From: Marinobacter halodurans
GTDB lineage: Bacteria > Pseudomonadota > Gammaproteobacteria > Pseudomonadales > Oleiphilaceae
Reading direction: 5' to 3'
NCBI RefSeq assembly: GCF_004327985.1
Contig: NZ_SJDL01000022.1
Span: 1 to 64,000, forward strand
Length of the DNA: 64,000 bases
This document shows positions 48,774 through 57,638 of the stretch, piece by piece (position 1 is the first letter of the stretch; every line of letters begins with the position of its first letter). The notes under the pieces were generated by a model that was not told the origin of the DNA, made no database searches, and saw only the letters and a list, made by a program, of their open reading frames with translations. Both the position numbers and the translations under genes were made by a program.

Positions 48774-49498
48774 CCACGTTCTTTATTTCGGATCTGCATC
48801 TCGAGGAGTCGCGTCGGGACATCACCGACGCCTTCCTCCACTTCCTGAAGGACAAGGCAGCCCACACCGAAGCCCTGTACATCCTGGGCGATTTCTTCGA
48901 GGCCTGGATCGGCGATGACGAGCATACTCCGCTGCAGGATGAAATCGCGACCGCCCTGAAGTCACTGACAGACGCCGGTGTCACGCTGTACCTGATGCAC
49001 GGCAACAGGGACTTCCTGATTGGCGAGGACTACTGCGACCGGGTTGGCGGCACCCTGCTGGACGATCCCACTGTCGTCGATCTATACGGCACCCCCACCC
49101 TGCTCATGCACGGTGACAGCCTGTGTACCGCCGACGTGGAGTACCAGAAGTTCCGAGCCAACATGCGCAATCCGCAATGGCAGGCCATGTTCCTCAAACG
49201 CCCCCTCGCCGACCGCCAACTGGTGGCCCGGCAACTGCGGGAGATGAGCATGGCGAAAAACCAGGGCAAGCAAGAAGACATCATGGATGTGACGAAGGAT
49301 GAAGTGGTCCGGGTGATGGAGGAGCATGGCGTGCAGCGCCTGATCCACGGACATACTCACCGCCCGGCCGTCCATGACCTGGAAGCGAACGGCGAACCGG
49401 CCCAGCGTTTTGTGTTGGGCGACTGGGATACCCATGTCTGGTGGATTGAAGTGGGCCCGGAACAGGCGCCGGAACTCAAGAAGGAAGCCTTCCGCTGA
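48770..49498 (+). CDS. lpxH: UDP-2,3-diacylglucosamine diphosphatase
   Basis: The 242-residue calcineurin-like phosphoesterase makes lipid X in lipid A synthesis at the inner membrane. Metal-binding motifs are all present: [38 protein letters not shown] and HGHTHRP. The start codon is GTG at 48770, overlapping the ppiB stop as GTGA, with GGAGG upstream, so it is translationally coupled. Confidence 0.96.
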   Translation: MTTFFISDLHLEESRRDITDAFLHFLKDKAAHTEALYILGDFFEAWIGDDEHTPLQDEIATALKSLTDAGVTLYLMHGNRDFLIGEDYCDRVGGTLLDDPTVVDLYGTPTLLMHGDSLCTADVEYQKFRANMRNPQWQAMFLKRPLADRQLVARQLREMSMAKNQGKQEDIMDVTKDEVVRVMEEHGVQRLIHGHTHRPAVHDLEANGEPAQRFVLGDWDTHVWWIEVGPEQAPELKKEAFR

Positions 49499-49518
49499 CC
49501 TCACCCTCAAGCAGGCAC

Positions 49519-49547
49519 AAAAAAGGGACCGCGAAGGTCCCTTTTTT
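49519..49547. terminator. Bidirectional terminator between lpxH and fpr
   Basis: AAAAAAGGGACC (49519-49530), loop GCGAA, then GGTCCCTTTTTT (49536-49547) gives a perfect 12-bp palindrome with A- and T-runs. Confidence 0.9.
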
Positions 49548-49575
49548 ATTGAGCCTGACTCGAGTCATCGGCGCA

Positions 49576-50346
49576 TTAACGCTCCACGAAGGCGCGTTCG
49601 ATCACGTAATGACCCAGATCGCCGTGACGTGCTTCCTCAAAGCCCTGGGCGTCGAGGATGGCGCAGGTATCCTTGAGCATGCTCGGGCTGCCACAGATCA
49701 TGAAGCGGTCGTCTTCCTTGTTGAACGCCGGCAGACCCAGGTCGTCCATCAGCTTGCCGCTTTCCATCAGATCGGTGAGACGACCCTGGTTGCGGAATTC
49801 CTCACGGGTCACGGTCGGATAGTACAGCAGTTTGCCCTGTACCATCTCACCGAAGTACTCGTTCTCCGGGAGACCGCTGATTTCGTCCTGGTAGGCCAGC
49901 TCAGACTTGTAACGCACGCCGTGAGTCAGGATCACCTTGTCGAAACGCTCGTAGACTTCCGGATCCTTGATGATGCTCAGGAACGGCGCCAAACCGGTAC
50001 CGGTGCTGATCAGGTACAGGTTGCGACCCGGCAGCAGGTGGTCGACCACCAGCGTGCCCGTCGGCTTGCGGCTCACCAGGATCTCGTCACCCACCTGGAT
50101 TTTCTGCAACTTGGAGGTCAGCGGGCCGTCCGGCACCTTGATGGAGAAGAACTCCAGTTCCTCTTCATAGTTGGCGCTGGCGATGCTGTAGGCGCGCATC
50201 AGGGGCTTACCCTCCTGCTCCAGACCAATCATGATGAAATGACCGTTCTTGAAGCGGAAACCGGGGTCCCGGCTGGTCGTAAAGCTGAACAGCGTGTCGT
50301 TCCAGTGGCGAACGCTGGTGACAGTTTCGCGATTCATATTGCTCAT
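49576..50346 (-). CDS. fpr: Ferredoxin-NADP(+) reductase
   Basis: The 256-residue flavoprotein exchanges electrons between NADPH and ferredoxin or flavodoxin. FAD-binding RAYSIAS, the NADP site STGTGLAPFLS and the C-terminal GHYVIERAFVER match Pseudomonas FprA. It is divergent from a LysR regulator; in Pseudomonas putida the equivalent FinR activates fprA under oxidative stress. Confidence 0.95.
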   Translation of the reverse strand: MSNMNRETVTSVRHWNDTLFSFTTSRDPGFRFKNGHFIMIGLEQEGKPLMRAYSIASANYEEELEFFSIKVPDGPLTSKLQKIQVGDEILVSRKPTGTLVVDHLLPGRNLYLISTGTGLAPFLSIIKDPEVYERFDKVILTHGVRYKSELAYQDEISGLPENEYFGEMVQGKLLYYPTVTREEFRNQGRLTDLMESGKLMDDLGLPAFNKEDDRFMICGSPSMLKDTCAILDAQGFEEARHGDLGHYVIERAFVER

Positions 50347-50458
50347 AACGATCTATTCCTGAAGCAGCTGTATCTGTGTTGGGCGTTTGTACGCCTGAAA
50401 GTTGAGCACAGCTTACCGCAGGAGTAACCTATCGACAAAATGGGATATTTTCATAACC

Positions 50459-50478
50459 TTATTCGGAAATACCGATAA
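50459..50478. promoter_or_regulatory. LysR-type box between fpr and finR
   Basis: TTATTCGGAAATACCGATAA is a near-perfect palindrome with a LysR-type T-N11-A core. Its last base is the A of the finR start codon. It would suit autorepression of finR. Its distance to fpr is about 110 bases. Confidence 0.55.
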
Positions 50479-51365
50479 TGAGATACACCTTCCGCCAACT
50501 GGAAATTTTTCTGGCGGCTGCCAACACCCAGAACATCACGCGGGCCGCGGAATCACTGGCCATGTCGCAGTCCGCAGCCAGTAGTGCACTCAAGGAGCTG
50601 GAATCCCAGTTCGATATCCAGCTGTTCGATCGTATCGGAAAACGCTTACAACTGAACGAGTTGGGAAGACTGTTCCGGCCTCAGGTCGAGGCATTGCTGG
50701 CCCGCGGCCGTGAACTGGAACTGGCGCTGGATCAGCACACCGAAGTCGGCGCCCTGAAGGTCGGCGCCACACTGACCATCGGCAACTACCTGGCCGTCGG
50801 CGTCATGGCCCGTTACATGCGCGCCCAGCCCCACGCCAAGGTGTCGCTGGAAGTCGCCAACACCAGCACCGTCGCCCGCCGCGTGAAGGATTTCGAGCTG
50901 GATATCGGGCTAATCGAGGGGGAACTGCAGTCGGACGACCTGGAAGTCATTCCCTGGCGCGCTGACGAACTGGTGGTGTTCTGTTCGCCGGAACACCCGC
51001 TCGCCGACCGGGCGACACTAACGGACGACGATCTGGTCCAGGCCACCTGGGTTATGCGGGAACTCGGCTCCGGTACCCGACAGACCTTCGAGCGCGGCAT
51101 GCACGGCATCCTGCCAGACCTAAACATCCTGCTGGAACTGGAGCACACCGAAGCGATCAAGCGGGCGGTGGAGGCCAATCTCGGTATTGGCTGCCTGTCT
51201 CAGGTTTGCCTGGCGGATGCCTTCCGGCGGGGCAGCCTGGTGCCACTGACCGTGCCGGAATACCGTAATTTTGACCGCCAGTTCTACTTTATCCTGCACA
51301 AGCAGAAGTATCGAAGCGCGGGAATCGATCGCTGGATGAGCCTGTGTCGTGAGCTGGATTCATGA
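50478..51365 (+). CDS. finR: LysR-family regulator, FinR-like
   Basis: The 295-residue protein has an N-terminal LysR winged helix (FRQLEIFLAAANTQNITRAAE, SQSAASSALKELE) and a periplasmic-binding-like effector domain. The C-terminal half (ELEHTEAIKRAVE, GIGCLSQVCLADAFRRGSLV) resembles Pseudomonas FinR. The position divergent from fpr supports control of that gene. No strong Shine-Dalgarno sequence is seen before the ATG. Confidence 0.8.
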   Translation: MRYTFRQLEIFLAAANTQNITRAAESLAMSQSAASSALKELESQFDIQLFDRIGKRLQLNELGRLFRPQVEALLARGRELELALDQHTEVGALKVGATLTIGNYLAVGVMARYMRAQPHAKVSLEVANTSTVARRVKDFELDIGLIEGELQSDDLEVIPWRADELVVFCSPEHPLADRATLTDDDLVQATWVMRELGSGTRQTFERGMHGILPDLNILLELEHTEAIKRAVEANLGIGCLSQVCLADAFRRGSLVPLTVPEYRNFDRQFYFILHKQKYRSAGIDRWMSLCRELDS

Positions 51366-51729
51366 GGCGATTGCCGAGAGCTCAGCCCGCCGCTCCCGGC
51401 CGCCGGCGTCATTCGGGACGGCATCTTCGGATACCCTACCACCCTCGCTGTCGGCAGGGCGCTGGATAACGCCCCCGACAGTCAGCGCCGGGTGGTTGAC
51501 TGGGCGAGGGCTCAGACACCGGGCATGACGACGGCCTGGTAGACGTGTTCATATATACAATGAAAGGGCACTGTCACTTTTCAATGTGATAAATATTTTA
51601 CAAGCGCCCCGTCTCAAGACATTTCAAATTCTATAAGCAGAACTCGCCTTTAGACTTTATAGAATGCGTGACCCGGGGCGCCTAAAGAAAAAGAACAGGC
51701 TGCGCCAGAAGAACGACGATTCGGAATGG
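51366..51729. other. Gene-free stretch between finR and hybrid kinase gene
   Basis: The 364 bases start GC-rich and turn AT-rich after about 51545. A weak GGGCG/CGCCC inverted repeat lies near 51459-51475. I see no RNA gene, coding region or strong terminator. The two flanking genes are convergent. Confidence 0.5.
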
Positions 51730-53727
51730 TCAGTCCCTTTCGAAACTTTCCAGCCATTCCACCAACGGCCCGAACTGGTAGGCGCGAACCATGGACTGAA
51801 CCTTGTCGACGAACACCGTCATTCCGGGCTCAGGCTTGATCGCTTCCAACTGCTTGCGCAAACCCAGGACATCATGCTGTCGGGCACAATCCTTCAGGGA
51901 TTGCATGATCTCCCTTTCAGGGAGAACCAGCGATGTCGTCACCGGCCCTGACGATGCAAGGTCAGCGGCTGCCTGTTCCCCCTCGTACCGCCAGATAACC
52001 GGCAGTGTTTCAGCCAAGGCAGTGAGAAGCGCCTCTTCGGCGATCGGTTTGAACAATATGTCACGGAAGCCCGAGGCATGACCCCTTTCCACAGCTTCCG
52101 GTTGTGCCGAGGCCGTCATGGCGATAACCGGAAGCTCGGCATCGGAATAGCGTTGGCGGATGGCCGCAAGTACCTCATAGCCATCCTGTTCGGGCATCAA
52201 TAGATCCAGAAGCACGAGGTCTACGGTGTCACTCGCCAGCACCTCCAGCGCCCGGGCCCCGCCGTCGGCATCACTGACCCGGAAGCCGAAACCCGCCAAT
52301 CGCTGGTGAATCACATCACGATTGAGGGCATTGTCGTCCACTGACAGGATGTGCAATTCAGGCCCGTCATAACCGATCACATTCCCTTTGGCCGGCAACT
52401 CCTGCTCCGAAGCCTCAATCACAACCGGCAAAGTCAGATCGAACCAGAAGCGGCTACCCTCACCCACCCTGCTTTCAACCCGCAGCTTCGCCCCCATCAG
52501 GCCGAGCAGGTTGCTGCTGATCGCCAAGCCGAGCCCCGACCCCTCGGCACTGGCCTCGGAGCTTTCAAGTTGATGGAAAGGAAGAAAGATCTCTCCCAGC
52601 TTGTTGCCGGGAATACCCGGGCCGGTATCGGCGATCTCGAATCGAACCCTCGAGCTCCCCAATTCCGCCTGCTGTGTAAGCCGGAAGACCCTGAATGTGA
52701 CCCCACCCTTGCGGGTAAACTTCACAGCATTATTGAGCAGGTTCAACAGGACCTGTCGCAACCGCTTATCATCGCAGTTAACGACCTGGGGGAGGTTTTC
52801 CTGGAATTCATGATGGAAGCCGATATCCTTGAGACGGGCGCGAATCAACGTCATTTCCACCAGCGTCCCCAGAAACTCCTCCAGGGAGACCTCCCTTTCG
52901 ATCAGTTGCACCTTATCGGATTCGACACGTGAAAAGTCCAGGATATCGTTGATCATCAGCAACAGGTGCTCGGCGCTGCGGTCAATGGTACTGATACCCT
53001 GGCCGTAGCCCCTCATCAGTTCCTGATTGCGTTTGAACAACTGGGTGTAGCCGAGTATTGCATTCAGCGGTGTGCGCAGTTCGTGACTGACGTTGGCCAG
53101 GAACCGGGTCTTTGCCCGATCCGACACTTCAACCAGCTCCTTGGCTCTCTGCAACCGGAAGTACAGCACCAACACAATGACCCAGACGCCAATAAACACC
53201 ACCAGCGCCACGCTCATTTCGGTGTAGAGCCGATGCTTCATGTTGCTGGCCAAATGCCGGTAGTAGGCATCGGTCACCCAGAAGGTGGCAATACCAAACA
53301 CGTTGCTCCTGTCGTCGATAAGCGGAACCTCCACCTTGTAACAGGTTTTGCAATCCCGCTCACCGGTGGAGATATCCAGGCTGCCGCTAGGCCTTTCGAG
53401 CAGATCGTAGTCGAACGTCAAATCGACATCTTTGAACAAGGGCTCCTTCACCGCCGGATCAACAATCAGAAGCAGTTCCTGCAACTTGGTGTCCAGCGCT
53501 CTCCTCTGCACCGCACCTTTGGTACGCTCAAGAATATCTGCCAACGGCGTGGCCTGGGCATTCGCCAGCACTTCCGCATGGGTTTGCGCCGCCTGAGCCA
53601 AGCGGGGCTGCAAGACGCCTGACCAGTAACGACCTACCGACCAGAGAAACGTCAGCATGACCGCCAGAAAGACCGCAGAGATTCCAATGACCGGCGCCAT
53701 CCGGTGGCGATAGAGGGTGTTATTCAT
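51730..53727 (-). CDS. Hybrid sensor histidine kinase with periplasmic Cys-pair sensor
   Basis: The 665-residue inner membrane protein has TM1 at about 11-33, a periplasmic region 34-168 and TM2 at about 170-192. A HisKA domain follows (phospho-accepting His215 in ANVSHELRTP), then an ATPase domain (NNAVKF, DTGPGIP, GSGLGLAIS), a receiver with Asp508 and a short C-terminal helical part. The sensor region contains Cys126-Lys-Thr-Cys129, not followed by His, so it is not a c-type haem motif; metal or disulfide sensing is possible. The start at 53727 has GAGGA and overlaps the upstream YfiR-like gene by 8 bases. Last gene of a four-gene signalling operon. Confidence 0.9.
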   Translation of the reverse strand: MNNTLYRHRMAPVIGISAVFLAVMLTFLWSVGRYWSGVLQPRLAQAAQTHAEVLANAQATPLADILERTKGAVQRRALDTKLQELLLIVDPAVKEPLFKDVDLTFDYDLLERPSGSLDISTGERDCKTCYKVEVPLIDDRSNVFGIATFWVTDAYYRHLASNMKHRLYTEMSVALVVFIGVWVIVLVLYFRLQRAKELVEVSDRAKTRFLANVSHELRTPLNAILGYTQLFKRNQELMRGYGQGISTIDRSAEHLLLMINDILDFSRVESDKVQLIEREVSLEEFLGTLVEMTLIRARLKDIGFHHEFQENLPQVVNCDDKRLRQVLLNLLNNAVKFTRKGGVTFRVFRLTQQAELGSSRVRFEIADTGPGIPGNKLGEIFLPFHQLESSEASAEGSGLGLAISSNLLGLMGAKLRVESRVGEGSRFWFDLTLPVVIEASEQELPAKGNVIGYDGPELHILSVDDNALNRDVIHQRLAGFGFRVSDADGGARALEVLASDTVDLVLLDLLMPEQDGYEVLAAIRQRYSDAELPVIAMTASAQPEAVERGHASGFRDILFKPIAEEALLTALAETLPVIWRYEGEQAAADLASSGPVTTSLVLPEREIMQSLKDCARQHDVLGLRKQLEAIKPEPGMTVFVDKVQSMVRAYQFGPLVEWLESFERD

Positions 53728-54328
53728 AGATCCTCGCCACTCGCAGATAGAATGACTTGATCGCAAGCCCGGTCTGTTCAAGCGCTTTCTGATTGATGTA
53801 GGGCCGTACCGATGCCTGTACGGACAAACCTCCCAGCACCCCTTTCTCCACATCGCCCTCGAAGGGAGAGAAAAGAATCACGCCCCCGTCAATGGACGAA
53901 CGGATCAGTTGTTCCAATTCGCTATCCGTCAGGCGCTGGGAGATAAAGATACCCAGCGGCGGGTCGGTTTCTCCGGCGAGATAGGCATTGTAGGAAACAC
54001 TCTCCACCCGGGTGCGGTGATCTCGAATGGATGCCAGCTTTTTCTGCAGCGTTTGAGCGTAACCTTCCGCCTCCAGGCGGTCGTCGGCGTAGAGCACATA
54101 GATGGGCAATTCGCCGTCTTCGTTCGCCTTTTTGTCCGCCTCCCGATCCGCCACCAACAAAGCGCCAAACAGGTTCAGCCCAACGGAGACACGCCGGTCA
54201 CTGTAGGTGTCTGCCACCAGCGCATGGGCATTGGCAAATATCAACAACAGCAACAGGCAAAACCGGCAGGCCACCCTTAGCACATATCGCTGTTTGCCGA
54301 TCCCGCGCTTTCGCATGCTGGCTACCAT
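53720..54328 (-). CDS. YfiR-like periplasmic protein
   Basis: The protein has up to 202 residues, a signal peptide (LCRFCLLLLLIFANAHAL region, residues about 18-38) and a mixed alpha/beta body. The C-terminal part (residues about 165-202) follows the pattern of the YfiR/DUF4154 family, where periplasmic proteins inhibit a membrane-bound partner: an Asn, then Ala, Gly-Leu and a final LRVA. It lies between the TonB receptor (15 bases) and the hybrid kinase (overlap), so it probably relays the receptor signal to the kinase sensor. Start at 54316 is also possible. The family call is by pattern only. Confidence 0.62.
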   Translation of the reverse strand: MVASMRKRGIGKQRYVLRVACRFCLLLLLIFANAHALVADTYSDRRVSVGLNLFGALLVADREADKKANEDGELPIYVLYADDRLEAEGYAQTLQKKLASIRDHRTRVESVSYNAYLAGETDPPLGIFISQRLTDSELEQLIRSSIDGGVILFSPFEGDVEKGVLGGLSVQASVRPYINQKALEQTGLAIKSFYLRVARIYE

Positions 54329-54343
54329 ACGGCTAGTGCATGG

Positions 54344-56434
54344 TCAGTGTGCGCCAAACTGATAGGCGGCGGACACCCAGAGGGTCCGCCCCTCATCCGT
54401 AAGGCCGGTTGGGTATTGGGCTGGATTGGGCAAAATGTCGTAGCTTTCACCCAGCAGGTTATTGGCCCCCGCCCGGAGCTCCAAACCGCGGAGGCCCATG
54501 GGATGCTCCCAACTCACCACGGCGTCCAGGGTGGTGTAAGGATCGAAACTGTCCGCCTGCCCGGCCCTGACCCGATCACTCCAGCCCTGCTGTTCACCAA
54601 CATAGCGGACACGACCGGACAGGTTAACCGCAGAATTGACATCCCAGGAGAGCATGGCATTCGCCAGCCAGTGGACCACCCCCACCAGAGGCTCATCGGT
54701 AACGGTATCTCTTGCTTCGACGTAGGACAGGTTGGACATCAACTTCCATTTGCGGCCCAGGTATTCCTCCCATTCCAACTCGCCGCCCCAGGAATGAATT
54801 TCACCGTGGTTGCGGAAAATCGGAGGATCGCCCGGATTCTGAAAAAACTCGATCAGATTACCAATATGGGTCTTGAACAACGTCGCCCGAAGAACCCGGC
54901 CGGAATGACGATATATATAGGCCAGCTCCATGGACCGCAGTTCTTCCGCCGTCACGTCGGACGTCGTTGTGGTTCCGCCGAAAAGATCCGGCCCGGGATA
55001 GGATTCCTCCAATGTGGGCGGACGGAAGGACTCTGCATACTGGAACTTGAAGATATGGGCATCGAAAGGCTGCCACACCGCAGCCAGCCGCGGCGACCAG
55101 TTCTCCCCCCAGTCGTCGTAGTGGTCGTAGCGGGCGCCCAGGGTGACTTCAAGGGAATCGATCACCCGCCATTGGTCCTGGAGATAGCTACTGGCAATCC
55201 TGCGATGGGATCCTTCCAATACGAGCACTTGAGTGGCCGTCGCCTGATTCACGGACACACCGGGCTCGATAAACGTGCTGCCGGACTCGACAACGTCCAA
55301 GTCAGCATACCCAAGCCCCCAGAGCAGATGGTGTCTGCGTCCCAGCTCAAAGTTGAATTTCAGGTCCGCCCGGTATTGTCTACTGGTATTACTGTGCTGC
55401 CGATAGACATCCCTCGTGACCGGTGGTCGCGGTCCAGGCGGATCCACGCCCTTCGGGATGGTCAGTGTTGCCGAGTCATTGAAGTCGGTTTGCAGGCCGC
55501 TGATCGTCAATTCAGAGGTGACCGTCTCACTCATCTTCCAGTTTTTGTCGAGCGCCAACCCGACCAACTGTTCCTTGCTACGCTCAGTATCCCAATCGGC
55601 GAGGGCATTACGTCCGAAATAGTCCCCCCGCCTGACATCGAGAAACTGGGCCGACAACTGATATCCCTGGTATCCCAGTCCGGCCAACAGCAGATTGCCA
55701 TCGAAGTCGTCGTCGACAGAGCCTGGTGAATTCCCATTGCCCCTCCGCGCAAAATTATCCGGGTTGGACTGACGACCGGTTTCGTCGCGCCCCCAGGTGG
55801 AGACGTTGGCCTTCCAGGATAGCCCGGACTCGCTGATACCGGACGTCATGGCATCGCCCTGGAGGTAGCCATGGCTCCCACCCCGAACACCCACAGCGTT
55901 ATCGCCGGTACGGGTAATGATGTTTACCACCCCCGTCATCGCGTATTCACCATAGAGAGCGGAGCCCGGTCCGCGAATGACCTCCACCCGCTGGATCTGC
56001 TCGATGGGAATACGCAAGACGGCGTCCGCGGCACCATTGGCCGCGCTGTTCATCGGCAGGCCATTGAGCAGAATCTTGATATTCGAGCCCGACAGTGTTG
56101 CCCCCACGCCGCGAACCTGGACCCGATAGTTACCACGGTTGCCCTCGGTTACGTAGATGCCGGCCACTCTGTCCAGAGCCTCTGCCGCGTTTCGGGCACC
56201 GAGTCGTTTCAGCTCCTCGCCATACATGACCGACACCATCCCCGGCACAAAGTCGGCGTTCATGCGATTGCTTGTCGCAACGTCGGTCTCCGCTTCCAGC
56301 ATGGCGTTGAGCGCCGCGATCTCAGCCTCTTCATCAGCCTGGGCGGGCTGTGCTGCTACAACGATCAGCATCATGGCCAACCGTGCCAAAGGCAATGTCC
56401 TGAACTGCTTTCTATCAGTCATTAACGTCATCAT
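54344..56434 (-). CDS. TonB-dependent outer membrane receptor
   Basis: The roughly 696-residue precursor has a signal peptide ending near AQPAQADE. A plug domain follows (VQVRGVGATLSGSNIKILL, RIPIEQIQRVEVIRGPGSAL, YGEYAMTGVVNIITR), then a 22-strand-type barrel ending in an aromatic-rich strand. The segment SNRMNADFVPGMVSVM before the plug is a variant seen in receptors linked to YfiR-like and kinase genes. The start is uncertain: ATG at 56434 or 56431, or a TTG at 56449 that overlaps the preceding stop as TTGA. The ligand is unknown; no siderophore or vitamin genes lie nearby. Confidence 0.88.
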   Translation of the reverse strand: MMTLMTDRKQFRTLPLARLAMMLIVVAAQPAQADEEAEIAALNAMLEAETDVATSNRMNADFVPGMVSVMYGEELKRLGARNAAEALDRVAGIYVTEGNRGNYRVQVRGVGATLSGSNIKILLNGLPMNSAANGAADAVLRIPIEQIQRVEVIRGPGSALYGEYAMTGVVNIITRTGDNAVGVRGGSHGYLQGDAMTSGISESGLSWKANVSTWGRDETGRQSNPDNFARRGNGNSPGSVDDDFDGNLLLAGLGYQGYQLSAQFLDVRRGDYFGRNALADWDTERSKEQLVGLALDKNWKMSETVTSELTISGLQTDFNDSATLTIPKGVDPPGPRPPVTRDVYRQHSNTSRQYRADLKFNFELGRRHHLLWGLGYADLDVVESGSTFIEPGVSVNQATATQVLVLEGSHRRIASSYLQDQWRVIDSLEVTLGARYDHYDDWGENWSPRLAAVWQPFDAHIFKFQYAESFRPPTLEESYPGPDLFGGTTTTSDVTAEELRSMELAYIYRHSGRVLRATLFKTHIGNLIEFFQNPGDPPIFRNHGEIHSWGGELEWEEYLGRKWKLMSNLSYVEARDTVTDEPLVGVVHWLANAMLSWDVNSAVNLSGRVRYVGEQQGWSDRVRAGQADSFDPYTTLDAVVSWEHPMGLRGLELRAGANNLLGESYDILPNPAQYPTGLTDEGRTLWVSAAYQFGAH

Positions 56435-56445
56435 TTCCAGTCCAA

Positions 56446-57423
56446 TCAACGGAGGCCAGAGCCATTCGATCCGGCGTCCTCCAATTCCTCACCAGCTCTT
56501 CGTACACAATTTCGACCGGCCTTCTTGGCCTGATACAGGGCGGCATCGGCCACTTCCATCATATGGCTTGCGATCCGGGTTTTACTGGGCACGGCCGAGG
56601 CAATGCCGAGACTAATGGTCACCAGGTGACTGACTGGGGAATTCGGGTGGGACAGCCGTTGCCTCAGGACACACCGTCGCAAGGCTTCGGCAGTTTGCAG
56701 GGCATCCTCGGTGGACGAACTCGGCAGGACCACCACAAACTCCTCACCACCGTATCGCGCCAACAGGTCACCGGCTCGACGGGTGGCACCATGGAGCGCC
56801 TTGGCCACCGCACGCAGGCACTCGTCGCCCTGACCATGACCAAGGTGATCGTTATAGGCTTTGAAATGATCAACATCGATCATGATCACGGACAGCGGAC
56901 AACCATTGCGCAGGCACCTGGCCCACTCCAACTCCAGCGTCAACTCCAACTGGCGGCGGTTGGCGATGCCGGTCAGTCCATCCAGCAAGGCCAGCTTCGC
57001 CAGCAGGTCGGACTTGCGCTTGAGCTCCAGGTGATTTTTCACCCGAGCCTTCAACACCGGCACCACGAAAGGTTTGGCGATGTAATCCACCGCGCCCAGC
57101 GCCAATCCCTTGGCCTCGTCCACCGAATCCGACATGGCGGTGACGAAGATTACAGGAATGTCACGTGTGGCGATATCGTCTTTCAGCCGTTTCAGCACCT
57201 CATAGCCGTCCATTCCCGGCATCATGACATCCAGCAGGATCAGGTCTGGCGGATTTTTCTGCGCCAGAACAAGAGCTTCCCGCCCCGAGGTTGCCGCGAG
57301 CAGGCGTATACCGCCACTCTGCAAGTGCTCAAGCAGCACATCCAGATTTGCCGGTACATCATCCACCAGCAGGACGGTTTGTGAGGATACGGGTTCCACC
57401 AATTCTTCTCTCAATGTGCTCAT
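56446..57423 (-). CDS. Response regulator with diguanylate cyclase (REC-GGDEF)
   Basis: The 325-residue cytoplasmic protein has a receiver domain (acidic DD at 21-22, phospho-Asp65, Lys117) followed by a GGDEF domain. The active site is GGEEF at 225-229, an active form, and an inhibitory site RAGD lies at 216-219, exactly five residues before it. It should make c-di-GMP when phosphorylated and be product-inhibited. It is the first gene of the operon with the TonB receptor, YfiR-like protein and hybrid kinase, so the kinase is its likely partner. Confidence 0.93.
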   Translation of the reverse strand: MSTLREELVEPVSSQTVLLVDDVPANLDVLLEHLQSGGIRLLAATSGREALVLAQKNPPDLILLDVMMPGMDGYEVLKRLKDDIATRDIPVIFVTAMSDSVDEAKGLALGAVDYIAKPFVVPVLKARVKNHLELKRKSDLLAKLALLDGLTGIANRRQLELTLELEWARCLRNGCPLSVIMIDVDHFKAYNDHLGHGQGDECLRAVAKALHGATRRAGDLLARYGGEEFVVVLPSSSTEDALQTAEALRRCVLRQRLSHPNSPVSHLVTISLGIASAVPSKTRIASHMMEVADAALYQAKKAGRNCVRRAGEELEDAGSNGSGLR

Positions 57424-57495
57424 TCCCTACAGATTCTGCCTCCGGCAACACAGACGTCGTTGCTCAAAATCACAAGGACCCAAGCAAGAATATCG

Positions 57496-57592
57496 CCAAT
57501 ATTGGTTAAACCCTCATGGACAATGAGTTACGATGATATAAGTACGCCTTACACACATTTTCAAGGCACGATCGCCTATAAGCGCTTATAAT
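57496..57592. promoter_or_regulatory. Palindromes and -10 box between the two response regulator genes
   Basis: Two perfect palindromes stand in the 215-base divergent gap: CCAATATTGG (57496-57505) and TATAAGCGCTTATA (57577-57590). The second overlaps a perfect TATAAT (57587-57592) that would serve the plus-strand NtrC-like gene; no good -35 is visible at 16-18 bases. This arrangement looks like an operator over a promoter that needs an activator or is repressed. Confidence 0.5.
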
Positions 57593-57638
57593 TTGCTTAT
57601 ATATCTCCACGTTCCCCCACTCACTTGTGGCATCCACC

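Noticed and set aside
53344-53356. Cys-Lys-Thr-Cys of the kinase sensor as a c-type haem site
   Set aside because: The motif needs CXXCH; here Tyr follows.
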